A stretch of DNA of 64,000 nucleotides, from the NCBI GenBank assembly GCA_036009045.1, contig DASYML010000035.1, forward strand, positions 1-64,000, in the 5' to 3' direction. The notes below the pieces were generated by a model that worked only from the letters and a program-made list of their open reading frames with translations, did not search any database and was not told the origin of the DNA. The translations under genes and the position numbers were made by a program. Of this stretch, positions 52,447 through 62,142 are shown piece after piece; the first letter of the stretch is position 1, and each line of letters begins with the position of its first letter. This DNA is from DASYML01 sp036009045. Lineage in GTDB: Bacteria > Acidobacteriota > Blastocatellia > Pyrinomonadales > Pyrinomonadaceae.

Positions 52447-54495
52447 ATGAAGAAATTCTCCTCAGTGCAACTTGCGCGGCGAGTTGGCGGCATATTCTTC
52501 TCACTCTTCCTGACGCTCTCGCCCGCACACTCAATTCTCAATTGCTCCGCGCAGACCAACGAAACAGCGCCAGCCGCGCCCGCGAAAGAAGGGGCGGCGA
52601 CGAGCGAATCCCTCTTCCATCTGGAGAAGACGGAGGTCGCGGGCGGCGCGGAACTGCTCACCATCTTCGGAGAGCTTAAGGGCTTGGACGGGCTTGACGA
52701 CGAGAGCGCGTCCGTGCCGCTTGTCAGTGTCCTGCGCGATACGCTGAACGACCGCGACCCTGAGAATGATCGCCTGCGCTACATGTGGATGCTGACTTAC
52801 ACGAAGCCTTCTTCTAAACAGCGTCTGGCCGCCGCGATTCCCTTTCTCTACAACCGCGTCGGCAATAAAGGACATGCCGGGAAGGGCGCACCGCCGCCGA
52901 TTCTCGACCTCTCCGAGACGGAGCATGAAGTGTGGCAGAAGATTTTCTGGTCCACCCTGCAAAACGTCTTCCTTGATTCCTACGGCCTGCCCGTCAAGTT
53001 TTCGTCGCGCAATTTCCGTCGCAACCTCGGCGAGTATCGCAAGGCGCACATCCTGCGCGCGCTGGCCGTCCTCTCGCTCTATCAATCAACCACCGGAGCC
53101 GCGCCCGCCCTCACAGATGCCGAGATGCGCGACATGCAGGCGCGTTTGATGCTGACGGACAAAATCTTCGGCGGCATCGTTGACGAGATTAACCTCGAAC
53201 ACGTTTATCAGAAGGGCACGAGTGAGCTACACGACACGCGCGGCCATAACTGGGAACTCCTGCGTCAGCGCGCGGAAGCCGAGTCGCTCTTTTTCGACCC
53301 GCTCGAAATGCCGGACGGCAGCGCCACTCACGCCATCGTGTGGGCCACTAAATCGGACCTTTTGAACAATCATGAGCGACCCTTCAATAAACGCTTTCTG
53401 AATGTAGAGAGTCCCTGGCAGGACCGACGGCTGCTTAATTGGACCGGCTATACGGAGACCAGATACTTCGACGCGGAGCATCATCAAGTCTCATCAGACA
53501 CCCCCGGCGCGCGCCCTGTAGAGATGATTCCGCTCGCGCTCTACGGATTGGACCACCCGAAGATACCGATTCTGCTCGTGGACTTTCGCAGTCGTCTCAA
53601 CCCGAAAGAGCGAGAGATGTCGCGCCGCGTCTTTCAGGATGTGACGCGCACGATGCTTGGGTTTTCGCGTTTCGGAGACCTGCCCTTTTTCGTGAGCCGC
53701 ACCGTCTATGAGTTCGTCACGGGCAGGCGCGGGATGGACCTTAACCAACCGTCTCGGCTGCGCGCCTACTCGCAGTTGAAGTTGCTGTTATCGCTCGATG
53801 CCTCGCTGGACCCGCAGTTGCGCGACGAGGTCAGCGAGCGGCTCGAACGCGTCTCGCTCAACCCTCTGGAAAACAGTCTTGAGACGGAGGCGCAGCTTGC
53901 GCGCGAGCAGTACGCGGCGCTCATGGAGTACGCCAAGAAGCCGGACGGTTTGCCCGCGCGACTTGATAGAGATCGCCGCGCGGAGATGGTCCCGCTCAAG
54001 CATGGTCGCGCGGAGCAAGCCATGTTGCGTCTCGGAAACGTTCTCAGCTTCGGTCTCTACACGCACCGCGAGCGGGCCACGGATGAACTCGCGGAACGCC
54101 TTGAGACGCAGCGTCGTCTGGCCTATCACGGACGCTTTTTGCGCGAGGTAGCTAAGTCCAGCCCGCAGGTCGAAGTAGTCTGGAACATGGACGAGGTGAA
54201 GCGCAGTTTGAACTTTATCGCGGAGCACGGGACCGTGGACGAAGGCAAGGCTGCGAAGGCTGCGGCGCTCATCTTCGCGCGCACGTCCGACACGGAGGCG
54301 CGCGAGCTATGCCTCAAATGTCTCTATCGCATCAACAACGAGACGGCGAAAAATGAGTTGCTGCGTATCGCTCAAGATCAAAAGGTTGAAGCACGCTGGC
54401 GTCATATGACCGTCGAATATCTCAAGGCCATGAATGAGTCGCGGCGTCCCGCACCGTCGGAGAGCAAAGCCAACAGCGCTTCCGGTGAGCAATGA
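52447..54495 (+). CDS. Large exported protein of unknown function
   Basis: 682 residues with a signal peptide (GGIFFSLFLTLSPAHS). It is largely helical, with 'LDLSETEHEVWQKIFWSTLQ', 'RPVEMIPLALYGLDHPKIPI' and 'LVDFRSRLNPKEREMSRRVF'. I recognise no family. It overlaps the start of the next gene (ATGA, stop 54493-54495), so it is translationally coupled to the phosphatase-superfamily protein and likely works with it. Confidence 0.7.
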   Translation: MKKFSSVQLARRVGGIFFSLFLTLSPAHSILNCSAQTNETAPAAPAKEGAATSESLFHLEKTEVAGGAELLTIFGELKGLDGLDDESASVPLVSVLRDTLNDRDPENDRLRYMWMLTYTKPSSKQRLAAAIPFLYNRVGNKGHAGKGAPPPILDLSETEHEVWQKIFWSTLQNVFLDSYGLPVKFSSRNFRRNLGEYRKAHILRALAVLSLYQSTTGAAPALTDAEMRDMQARLMLTDKIFGGIVDEINLEHVYQKGTSELHDTRGHNWELLRQRAEAESLFFDPLEMPDGSATHAIVWATKSDLLNNHERPFNKRFLNVESPWQDRRLLNWTGYTETRYFDAEHHQVSSDTPGARPVEMIPLALYGLDHPKIPILLVDFRSRLNPKEREMSRRVFQDVTRTMLGFSRFGDLPFFVSRTVYEFVTGRRGMDLNQPSRLRAYSQLKLLLSLDASLDPQLRDEVSERLERVSLNPLENSLETEAQLAREQYAALMEYAKKPDGLPARLDRDRRAEMVPLKHGRAEQAMLRLGNVLSFGLYTHRERATDELAERLETQRRLAYHGRFLREVAKSSPQVEVVWNMDEVKRSLNFIAEHGTVDEGKAAKAAALIFARTSDTEARELCLKCLYRINNETAKNELLRIAQDQKVEARWRHMTVEYLKAMNESRRPAPSESKANSASGEQ

Positions 54496-57107
54496 GCGAA
54501 GTCAAATGCACGGAAGGTAAGAGACTGCATCACACCGGCTCTTCAACGTCCGGCGTCTTCGCGCGCTTGCGCTTACTCGCTTACCCTTTCTTCGCCTCGC
54601 CTTTACTGGTCCTGGCTATCTTGCTGCTCTGGCAGGCGACATCGTTCGCGCAATCAGCGCAACGCGTCGTCCTGATTAAAGTTGACGGCCTGCCGCACGA
54701 CACGGTTGACCGCTTCGTGCGCGAGCGCAACCCGCGCACGGGCAAGAGCCTGCTGCCCTGGATTGAAGAGGTCTTTTATCAAAAGGGCACGCGCGTCGCC
54801 AATTTTTACGTGCGCGGGATGAGCCTTTCCGGGCCTTCCTGGTCGCTGCTGGACACGGGCCAGCACCTACAGATTAAGGGCAACGTGGAGTTTGACCGTT
54901 TCACTTTGCACTCTTACGACTATCTCAACTTTCTTCCCTTCTACGTCGAGAACGCCGCGCGCAAGCGTATAGATATGCCCGGACCTGAAGTGCTGGACGA
55001 GTTAGGACTGCCGCTGTTGATGGACGCCTTCGCCAACGACGAGCGTTATGCCAGCTTTCAGCTTTACCAGCGCGGCCTACGTTGGACCACCTTACAGCGT
55101 AGCGCGCAGAACGGTTTCCTGCGCGACCCGCGCGAACTCTTAGACGAATGGACCATCGGCTTAGAGACGCGCAATATCGTCTTCACACAGACCGAGCGCG
55201 AGTTGAGAGAGAAGCTGGACAATCCGCGCATACATTATCTGGACCTGTACGTTACGGGGTTCGACCACGCGGCGCACCATAACCGCGACCGCGAGACGAA
55301 GCTCGCGGCGTTGCAGGATATAGATGCACTCATCGGGCGCGTCTGGACGGGGATTCAACAATCGTCGCTGGCGGACCAGACGGTGCTCATCATGCTCTCG
55401 GACCACGGCTTTAATTCGGACGAGCAGATTTACAGCCAGGGCTACAATCTGGTCAAGCTGCTCGGCTCCGCGCAGGGCGGAGGCCATCACGTCATCACCA
55501 AGCGCCGTTTGATGATGGACTATGCCATCAAGAGCATCTACCCGCTCGTGCCTCTCATCACGACGACCACCAAAGAGTCCTTCTATCTCAAGGGGCAGAG
55601 CACGGACTATCCGACGGCGCTGCTGGATTTCGACGGCAACGAGCGCTCGTCCATTCACCTGCGCGATAGCGACCTCAACGTGTTGCACATCCTGCTCCAA
55701 CAACTTCAGCACAAGGATGTGCCAGCGCCCACGCGCAAGGCTTTGACCGGCGCGTTCTTCGAGACGCTGGACCGCAACCGCGCGAACTGGAATGAAGAGT
55801 TGGCCCAACTTAATGATGAACTCGGCGCGCTTCATCGTCTCATCGAAAAACAGCGCACGCTGGTTCTCGCACAGCCGAAGAAGTGGACCAAAGAAGAGAC
55901 GGACAGGGGCCTGGATAAGGAGGCCATGCGCCACGCGGCGCGACTCGATTCATGGCTTGAGGACGAGCGACAGTACGCCGCTTATGCGCGCACGCTCGGC
56001 AACCTGCTCGCGCAGAGGCCGGACAGTTTCGATCCGCCGCATCTGAAAATAGAGGATGTCATCGCAAAGGGCGCGATGGGCGACCATAACAACATCTACA
56101 AATTGCAGAACTACGTAGTGGGCATCGCGCCCGGCGGGTTGGTCCTCAACGCGGACGGGATGCTCAACACACACGAGAGCTTCGCGCGCGTTGATTATTT
56201 CTCGCTGCTGCGCGACGTGGCCCTGCGTAATAACGTGCAGCAAGGGTTGGACAAGCATCCTGTGGACTTCGTCGCCACGCGTATCCCCTCAGCATCAATC
56301 GCGCCTGCGCTCGAAGCCGGGACGCGCGGGAGCGGCGACCCCTTGTGGCTTTACGCCGGAGCGTCGCAGCAGGCTTTAATCCTCTCGCGCGAGGAACAGG
56401 GCGGCGGGCTGAGCCTGCGTTACCTGCCCATCAAGGCTCTGACGCAGGACGCGTCCGGGAAGATACGTTTTGAGAGCGCGCCTTTGCATGAGGGATTGCC
56501 GCTCAAGATTTTGGAGGACCAAAAACTGCGCGTGCCCGAAGGCGCGTCGCGCACGGACTGGTTGAGCGACTGGCACACGGACCTGGACTGGTTGCGCGCG
56601 TTGCATAAAACAGCATACTCTAACGGCTTGATCGGCCTCCATGAGCAGTTGATACACCACGCGGTCGAGCCTCTGCTCGTAGACGCGCCCGGCCGCTCTT
56701 CTGACGAGCGGCTGTTGCGCCGTTTCCGCAATCGCCAGCGCACGCTTGTCGAAGCGGACTTGCTCGTGATGGCGAACGACCACTGGAATTTCGATGTGCG
56801 CGGCTTTAATCCGGGTGGCAATCATGGCTCGCTGTTCCGCATCTCGACGCACTCGACGTTGATGCTGGCGGGAGGCGCGGACACGGGCATTCCGCGCGGC
56901 GGGGTGGTTGAAGAGCCTTATGACAGTTTGAGTTTTGTGCCGACCGTGCTGGCGCTCATGGGCAAGTTGCGACGCGACGGGCGCGTGCCGGTCCCTGTGC
57001 TGTGGGAGAGAGGCTTTCGCCCGTTTCCCGGACGCATCATCGAAGAGGCTCTGGGTGGGCCAACTCGCGGCAACCCAACGGTGACGCCGATTGCCAGAGG
57101 ACATTGA
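54492..57107 (+). CDS. Alkaline-phosphatase-superfamily protein (nucleotide pyrophosphatase/phosphodiesterase-like)
   Basis: 871 residues. A signal anchor (SPLLVLAILLLWQATSFAQS) precedes the fold. Metal-ligand regions are visible: 'VVLIKVDGLPHDTVDR', 'MSLSGPSWSLLDTGQ' (candidate Ser/Thr nucleophile), 'DLYVTGFDHAAHHNRDR', 'LIMLSDHGFNSDEQ' and the late His in 'NPGGNHGSLFRISTHST'. An insert of about 300 residues lies between the last two, with a coiled-coil-like segment 'DELGALHRLIEKQRTLV'. The superfamily cleaves phosphate esters or transfers phospho-groups to lipids. The substrate is unknown. Confidence 0.75.
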   Translation: MSEVKCTEGKRLHHTGSSTSGVFARLRLLAYPFFASPLLVLAILLLWQATSFAQSAQRVVLIKVDGLPHDTVDRFVRERNPRTGKSLLPWIEEVFYQKGTRVANFYVRGMSLSGPSWSLLDTGQHLQIKGNVEFDRFTLHSYDYLNFLPFYVENAARKRIDMPGPEVLDELGLPLLMDAFANDERYASFQLYQRGLRWTTLQRSAQNGFLRDPRELLDEWTIGLETRNIVFTQTERELREKLDNPRIHYLDLYVTGFDHAAHHNRDRETKLAALQDIDALIGRVWTGIQQSSLADQTVLIMLSDHGFNSDEQIYSQGYNLVKLLGSAQGGGHHVITKRRLMMDYAIKSIYPLVPLITTTTKESFYLKGQSTDYPTALLDFDGNERSSIHLRDSDLNVLHILLQQLQHKDVPAPTRKALTGAFFETLDRNRANWNEELAQLNDELGALHRLIEKQRTLVLAQPKKWTKEETDRGLDKEAMRHAARLDSWLEDERQYAAYARTLGNLLAQRPDSFDPPHLKIEDVIAKGAMGDHNNIYKLQNYVVGIAPGGLVLNADGMLNTHESFARVDYFSLLRDVALRNNVQQGLDKHPVDFVATRIPSASIAPALEAGTRGSGDPLWLYAGASQQALILSREEQGGGLSLRYLPIKALTQDASGKIRFESAPLHEGLPLKILEDQKLRVPEGASRTDWLSDWHTDLDWLRALHKTAYSNGLIGLHEQLIHHAVEPLLVDAPGRSSDERLLRRFRNRQRTLVEADLLVMANDHWNFDVRGFNPGGNHGSLFRISTHSTLMLAGGADTGIPRGGVVEEPYDSLSFVPTVLALMGKLRRDGRVPVPVLWERGFRPFPGRIIEEALGGPTRGNPTVTPIARGH

Positions 57108-57116
57108 GTCAGTTTG

Positions 57117-59342
57117 ATGACGACCGACGAGGAGTTGATAAAAGAGCGTGCGGGGACGGACGGCGGGCAGCCTGCGCTGGCCGGTGAACCGGCGTCCAGG
57201 TCTTCCGGCAAAGGACACATGCGAGGGCTGATGCTATGGCTTCAGGTGATAGCATTCCTGCTCGGCGCGGGCCTCTTCGTTTATCTCATACGCCAAGTCG
57301 GACTCCAACCCATCTTCGATGCTCTGGGCCGCATCGGCTTCGGTCTCTTCATCCTGCTCGCCATCAGCGGTTCACGGCACATGCTGCGGACGGTGGCGAT
57401 GCGCGCGGCGGTCCCGGATGAGCACAGGCGCTTCAACTTCATGCAGGCTTTCTCGGCGCGGCTCGGCGGCGAGGCCATCAGTTTCATCACCTTTACCGGA
57501 CCACTATTGGGAGAAGCGACGAAGGTCGCGCTCCTACGCAAGCGGATGCCTTTGACGCACGGCGTGCCCGCGCTGGTGATAGACAACCTGCTCTACAATC
57601 TCTCGGTCGTCTTTTTCATCCTGAGCGGCGCGTGCGTCATGCTGCTCGCTTACGATTTGCCGCCGGTGGCGCGCTTCGTCCTGATCCTGATAGCTGTGTC
57701 AGCGCTGGCGGGCATTCTGGCGGCGGCCTACGCGGCGAATCGTCGCGTGACGGTGGTGACGTGGTTGATGGGCAAGCTGGCGCGGCTCGGTTTCAAACGC
57801 CGCAAGCTGCTTCAATGGCGCAACAAGATTTATCACATCGAGTCGAACGTCTACGATTTTTACAAGCACAGGCCCGGCGCGTTCTTTACCATGATCGGCT
57901 TCGACCTGCTCTCGCACGCGTCGAGCGTCGTGGAGGTCTACATCACTTTGCGGATGCTCGGTTTCAAACCGCAGGTGGAGGCCGCGTACATCATCGAATC
58001 GCTGACCAAGGTCATCAATTTCGTTTTCGGATTCGTGCCCGGAACCATCGGCGTCTATGAGAGAGGCACGATGAGCATTCTGGAGACGCTCGGATTCACC
58101 GCCGCGACGGGTCTCCTGCTGGCGCTGGTACGCAAAGCCGGAATCGTTTTCTGGACCGGAATCGGTCTCGCGATACTGGCCTGGCGCACCGTGCCGGGCG
58201 CGACGCGCCGCCTCGTAGACCGCAGCCCACGCCTGAGCAAACTTATGGACAGTCTGGTTTTCTCAAACATCACGCACAGACCCGCGCGCACGTTTGTGAG
58301 CGTGCTCGGCATCGCCATCGGAGTCCTGCTCATCGTCTTTACGGTCGGACTGGCGCACGGCGTCCTGCGCGAACGCGGGCGTCGTGAATCCAACATCGGC
58401 GCGGAGTTGATGATTCGACCGGGAGGCACGCTCGGCCTCAACGGCTCGCAGCCCTTCAACCTGCCCGTCGCGCACGCGAAGGAACTGGCTGGTATAGAAG
58501 GCGTGCGCGCCGTCGTCCCTATCGCGCAAATGACGGATAAGACCGACAGCGGCCTTGGACAGCGACTGATTGACGGGATTCCCTTTGACGAATACGCGTT
58601 GGTCGCGGGGCTGACCATCAAGGAGGGACGCAAGCTGGAAGGCGGCGACGAGGCCATCGTTGATTCCGTCTGGCAACAGGACCATCACGCGTTGATAGGC
58701 CAGACCGTCACGCTCTACGAACGACCGTTCCGCATCGTCGGCGTCTTTGAGCCGCCGGGCGGCGGGCGCGTCAAGATTCCGCTCGCCACGGCGCAGGACC
58801 AACAGGGCAGCGAGGGATTCTGCACCACCGTCCTCGTCTCCTGCGTCAACCCCGCGAAGCCTGAGGAAGTGGCCGAGCGTATCCGCCAGCGTTTCCCAGA
58901 CGATCAGATTCTCTTCACCAGAGACCTGCCGGAGCTTTACGCGTCGGGCGTGCCCGCGCTCAACATCTTCATCAACGTCGTCGTCGCGATTGCCGCCACC
59001 ATCAGCACGCTCGTCATTCTGCTGGCGATGTACACGACGGTCACGGAGCGCACGAGACAGATAGGCATTCTCAAATCGCTCGGCATGTCTAAGACGATGA
59101 TCGCCTGGGTGATTGAGCAGGAAGCCATCATGGTCAGCGTGCTCGGCGTCATCGTCGGCGTCCTGCTGACCTTAGCGACGCGCTTCGCGGTCATGCGCGC
59201 GACCAGCCTCAACGTAGAGATAGAACCGCGCTGGGTTCTCATCGCCCTTGCCATAGGCTTGCTCGGCGGCACGCTCGGCGCGCTCTACCCGGCGCTGCGC
59301 GCAGCACGTCAGGATGCGGTTGACGCGCTGAGCTATGAGTAA
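57117..59342 (+). CDS. Fusion of flippase-like (LPG-synthase TM) domain and FtsX/MacB-type permease
   Basis: About 741 residues. Residues 30-360 form an AglD/MprF-type flippase-like membrane region ('MQAFSARLGGEAISFITFTG', 'FGFVPGTIGVYERGTMSIL'). From about residue 385 a second module begins: a first helix in 'RTFVSVLGIAIGVLLIVFTV', a MacB-periplasmic-core-like domain ('GIPFDEYALVAGLTIKEGRK'), and three C-terminal helices with 'VTERTRQIGILKSLGMSKTM', the FtsX/MacB signature. No ABC ATPase gene is near. The join is continuous in a single reading frame. It may couple lipid flipping with extraction or export. ATG at 57117 (a TTG directly precedes). Confidence 0.85.
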   Translation: MTTDEELIKERAGTDGGQPALAGEPASRSSGKGHMRGLMLWLQVIAFLLGAGLFVYLIRQVGLQPIFDALGRIGFGLFILLAISGSRHMLRTVAMRAAVPDEHRRFNFMQAFSARLGGEAISFITFTGPLLGEATKVALLRKRMPLTHGVPALVIDNLLYNLSVVFFILSGACVMLLAYDLPPVARFVLILIAVSALAGILAAAYAANRRVTVVTWLMGKLARLGFKRRKLLQWRNKIYHIESNVYDFYKHRPGAFFTMIGFDLLSHASSVVEVYITLRMLGFKPQVEAAYIIESLTKVINFVFGFVPGTIGVYERGTMSILETLGFTAATGLLLALVRKAGIVFWTGIGLAILAWRTVPGATRRLVDRSPRLSKLMDSLVFSNITHRPARTFVSVLGIAIGVLLIVFTVGLAHGVLRERGRRESNIGAELMIRPGGTLGLNGSQPFNLPVAHAKELAGIEGVRAVVPIAQMTDKTDSGLGQRLIDGIPFDEYALVAGLTIKEGRKLEGGDEAIVDSVWQQDHHALIGQTVTLYERPFRIVGVFEPPGGGRVKIPLATAQDQQGSEGFCTTVLVSCVNPAKPEEVAERIRQRFPDDQILFTRDLPELYASGVPALNIFINVVVAIAATISTLVILLAMYTTVTERTRQIGILKSLGMSKTMIAWVIEQEAIMVSVLGVIVGVLLTLATRFAVMRATSLNVEIEPRWVLIALAIGLLGGTLGALYPALRAARQDAVDALSYE

Positions 59343-59361
59343 CGAGTTTGGCTAAACAGTC

Positions 59362-59458
59362 ATTTACCACAGAGACACAGAGCGCACAGAGTTTGCACAG
59401 AGTTAAGCATTCAACTCTCTGTGCTGACTCTGTGCGCTCTGTGTCTGCGGTGGTGAAT
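59362..59458. repeat. CACAGAG fold-back element, copy 5
   Basis: ATTTACCACAGAGACACAGA on the left and the matching ...CTGCGGTGGTGAAT on the right. The left arm has lost the CGCAG of the other copies. It is 20 bases downstream of the fusion gene. Confidence 0.8.
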
Positions 59459-59499
59459 CTCACTTTCCATACGTTCAACTGCAATCTGCTCTAAGGCAA

Positions 59500-59745
59500 T
59501 GGTGAACATATCCCCTACGGGGATACAGGTGATAGCCGTGGGCAGCGCCCACGGTCGCTCGTCCATCAACACAATTCGACCCTGAAAGGGTCGCACACTC
59601 AACATTGAATGTGCGACCCTTTCAGGGTCGGATTTATTGTGGGCCAGTAACCGGGGGCGACGCTGACGCTTGCCCCCGGCTCTCATATCCCGCCCTTTCA
59701 GGGCTTAAAAAGACAACCTCGTATCCGGCCCTTTCAGGGCTTAAA
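59500..59745. repeat. CCTGAAAGGG modular repeat, copy 2
   Basis: Module order as in copy 1 at 28981-29170: ATCCCCTACGGGGAT, GATAGCCGTGGGCAGCGCCCACGG, then a hairpin with arms CGACCCTGAAAGGGTCGCAC (59577-59631). It ends with three GCCCTTTCAGGGCTTAAAA units. The last unit overlaps the stop codon of the aminopeptidase gene at 59734. Confidence 0.8.
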
Positions 59746-61638
59746 AGATACCCCCATAGCGCGCCAGGGTTTTCTTATCGAAGCATAAGCATCAAAGGAA
59801 TCTCGCTCAAGCTGGCTGGTGTGCATCTCCTGGCGGGCGCGTACCATGAAGTTTTCGATGTCCTTGATGGTGCGTGGGAGCGCCTCCGTCATCCACTTGT
59901 AGCCGTCTTCTGTGACGAGCATATCGTCCTCTATACGCACGCCGATGCCTTTGTATTTCAGGAAGGCGGGACGGATGGCGGCGATGAATTTCTCGTTCTC
60001 CGGCGTCTTCGGCAGATTGTCGAGGGCATCCTCGCGTATGTAGATGCCGGGTTCGTTGGTGAAGACCATCCCTGATTCGAGTTTGGCTGCGCCGAGGCCG
60101 ACATCATGCACGTTCATGCCGAGCCAGTGCGATGTGCCATGCATAAACCAGATGCGATATTGATTCGAGTCGCGGTCTGTAATCAGCCCGAGTTTGAGCA
60201 GTCCATCTTTGACGACTTCGGTCGCGGCCTTGTGGACATCCGCGAGCGTGGATGCGCCGGGTTTGATGGTGCGCGCGGCTGCCTCCTGCGCGTCGTAGAC
60301 GATCTGATAAACGGCGGCCTGTTCGGGAGTGAATTTTCCGCTCACGGGAAAAGTGCGTGTCACGTCCGCCGAGTAGTGATCGTATTCCGCACCGGCATCT
60401 ATCAAAATTAACTGGTCCTGCTTGACGCTGCCCTGTGATTCTATGTAGTGCAGCGTGGTCGCATTAGGCCCACAGCCGACGATGTCCGGGTAGCCCCAGT
60501 TATCCGCGTTGCGCCGCTTGAAGGTATAAGCTATCTCGGCGTCAACTTCATATTCGTGCTGGGCCTGTTTGGCGACGGCCTGCGCGCGTTCGTGCGCTTC
60601 GATGCTGATGTCTATAGCGTGCTGCAAGAGTTGCAATTCCATAGGCGACTTGCGCTGGCGCATCTGTGCGAAGATGAGCCAGACTGTGCGGACGTTAAAG
60701 CCGGTCGCGGACCTGGCCCACTGCGCGGCGATGTTCTGTTCCTGCCTGTACTCCGCGTTCGCGCTCTCGCTCTCGCGCGGGATGAGCAGGTAGAGTTCCG
60801 CCTCGCCATTATTCGCCGCTGTGAAGAGCGTCTCGTAGCCCGTCGGCGGAGGCGGCGTCGCGGCGCTGCCAGCCATGCCGCCCGTCACGGTCGCGTTGGT
60901 TGAGGCGGTGGCGGTCGCATTAGCAGTGGTCATGTTCGGCGCGGAATTTCCCGTCACGGGTCTCGCGGGGCGTGCCGCTTCGGCAGCCGCTTGCGTCTGC
61001 GCGGCTTGCGGTACGGGCGGCGTGACGGGTTGAGCGACAACGGCAGAAACGCCGGGCGTCGCGGATGAGAGGAGCGCTTCAGGCCTGGGGCGATAAGGCT
61101 GACGATTGCGCAGGGCTTGCATGAAAGGCTCAAACTCTCTGGCATCCCAGATTTCGTTGATGCCGGAAGCGGCCCGCGCTTCCTCAGGCGAATACATGTG
61201 CCCGGTCCAGGTTTCGGCAGCCGGGTTGCGCCTCGGCATGAAGAGTATCTCCTTCAACTGCGGGTTGCCGGGCATCAGAACGAGCGTCGCGCCCTTCTGT
61301 TTGAGATTGGTCAGATAATAAAGATTGTTCTCCTGACGATATTGATAATTGACATCGTTGGCGTAGACGCGCGGCTCCGTGCTGAAGAGCACGAGCAAGC
61401 CCTTCTGTCCGATGCGCTCCGCGACACGCGCGCGGCGCTGGGCCAACTCTGCCAGACGCGCCGCATCATCAAAGACGGGGGCGGGCGGCGTGACGCGTAT
61501 GGCGGCGGGACTCTTCCTCTCAGAAGGCTTGTCAGTCAGCCTGTCGCGCGCAAAATCATTCGGCAGCGCGGCGTTCACGCAAAGGGAAACGAGAGCAAGC
61601 GCTGGCAAGAGCTTGCGTAAGGCTCTAATCATCTTCAA
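59734..61638 (-). CDS. Exported Xaa-Pro aminopeptidase (M24B, PepP-like)
   Basis: 634 residues from TTG at 61638, which has AAGGAG eight bases upstream; the ATG at 61632 is the alternative. A signal peptide (MIRALRKLLPALALVSLCVN) makes it exported, unlike ordinary cytosolic PepP. The creatinase N-terminal domain contains an insert of about 90 low-complexity residues (Ala/Thr/Pro/Asn, from about 'SSATPGVSAVVAQ'). The M24 domain is intact: ligands in 'LIDAGAEYDHYSADVTRTFP', 'HGTSHWLGMNVHDVG', 'VFTNEPGIYI' and 'GIGVRIEDDMLV'. It removes N-terminal residues before proline. The final residues SFKP and the stop are encoded in a dispersed repeat. Confidence 0.9.
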   Translation of the reverse strand: MKMIRALRKLLPALALVSLCVNAALPNDFARDRLTDKPSERKSPAAIRVTPPAPVFDDAARLAELAQRRARVAERIGQKGLLVLFSTEPRVYANDVNYQYRQENNLYYLTNLKQKGATLVLMPGNPQLKEILFMPRRNPAAETWTGHMYSPEEARAASGINEIWDAREFEPFMQALRNRQPYRPRPEALLSSATPGVSAVVAQPVTPPVPQAAQTQAAAEAARPARPVTGNSAPNMTTANATATASTNATVTGGMAGSAATPPPPTGYETLFTAANNGEAELYLLIPRESESANAEYRQEQNIAAQWARSATGFNVRTVWLIFAQMRQRKSPMELQLLQHAIDISIEAHERAQAVAKQAQHEYEVDAEIAYTFKRRNADNWGYPDIVGCGPNATTLHYIESQGSVKQDQLILIDAGAEYDHYSADVTRTFPVSGKFTPEQAAVYQIVYDAQEAAARTIKPGASTLADVHKAATEVVKDGLLKLGLITDRDSNQYRIWFMHGTSHWLGMNVHDVGLGAAKLESGMVFTNEPGIYIREDALDNLPKTPENEKFIAAIRPAFLKYKGIGVRIEDDMLVTEDGYKWMTEALPRTIKDIENFMVRARQEMHTSQLERDSFDAYASIRKPWRAMGVSFKP

Positions 61639-61802
61639 GGGTCAATCTCCTTATAGACAAAATGCGAAGAGTGAATCACTAAAGGCTTGTCTTGCATGCC
61701 AAAGGGGTAGGATGGTCTCGCTTCGGCAGATAATTCCACATGGACGCTCGAACGTGTTGTATTATCACTCATATTTTGTTGAGAGACAAAAGGAGATGCT
61801 GA

Positions 61803-62060
61803 ATGAGAAAGAGTTTCACATTACTGGTCCTGCTTCTCGGCCTTGCCGCCTGCCTGTCGGGCTGCTCTTCATCGGAGAGACCCGCCACCTCCACCAGTCC
61901 TCATGCAACTACGAACACAAACACGGGCAGCAACGCTCCGGCTCCGGCGAGCGCGGCCCCCAGTAGCCAGACGGTCGGCAGCGGCGGCGCTTCCGCCAAT
62001 CGCCCGGACGCGCACAAACCCTCGCCAGCGGGCATCAAGCCGCCACAGAAGGCGAATTAA
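61803..62060 (+). CDS. Small lipoprotein with low-complexity tail
   Basis: 85 residues. Signal peptide with lipobox 'CLSGC' (MRKSFTLLVLLLGLAACLSG). The mature part is only Ser/Thr/Asn/Ala/Pro-rich disorder with no domain. AAAAGGAGA lies nine bases upstream of the ATG. It is like other short acidobacterial lipoproteins of unknown role. Confidence 0.7.
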   Translation: MRKSFTLLVLLLGLAACLSGCSSSERPATSTSPHATTNTNTGSNAPAPASAAPSSQTVGSGGASANRPDAHKPSPAGIKPPQKAN

Positions 62061-62142
62061 TAATTAACGCGAGTTAGCGTCAGTCCGGCACAAGCAGAGT
62101 GACAGTTCGATTCTTACGTCGAATAGGCGTATGCTTGGCGGT

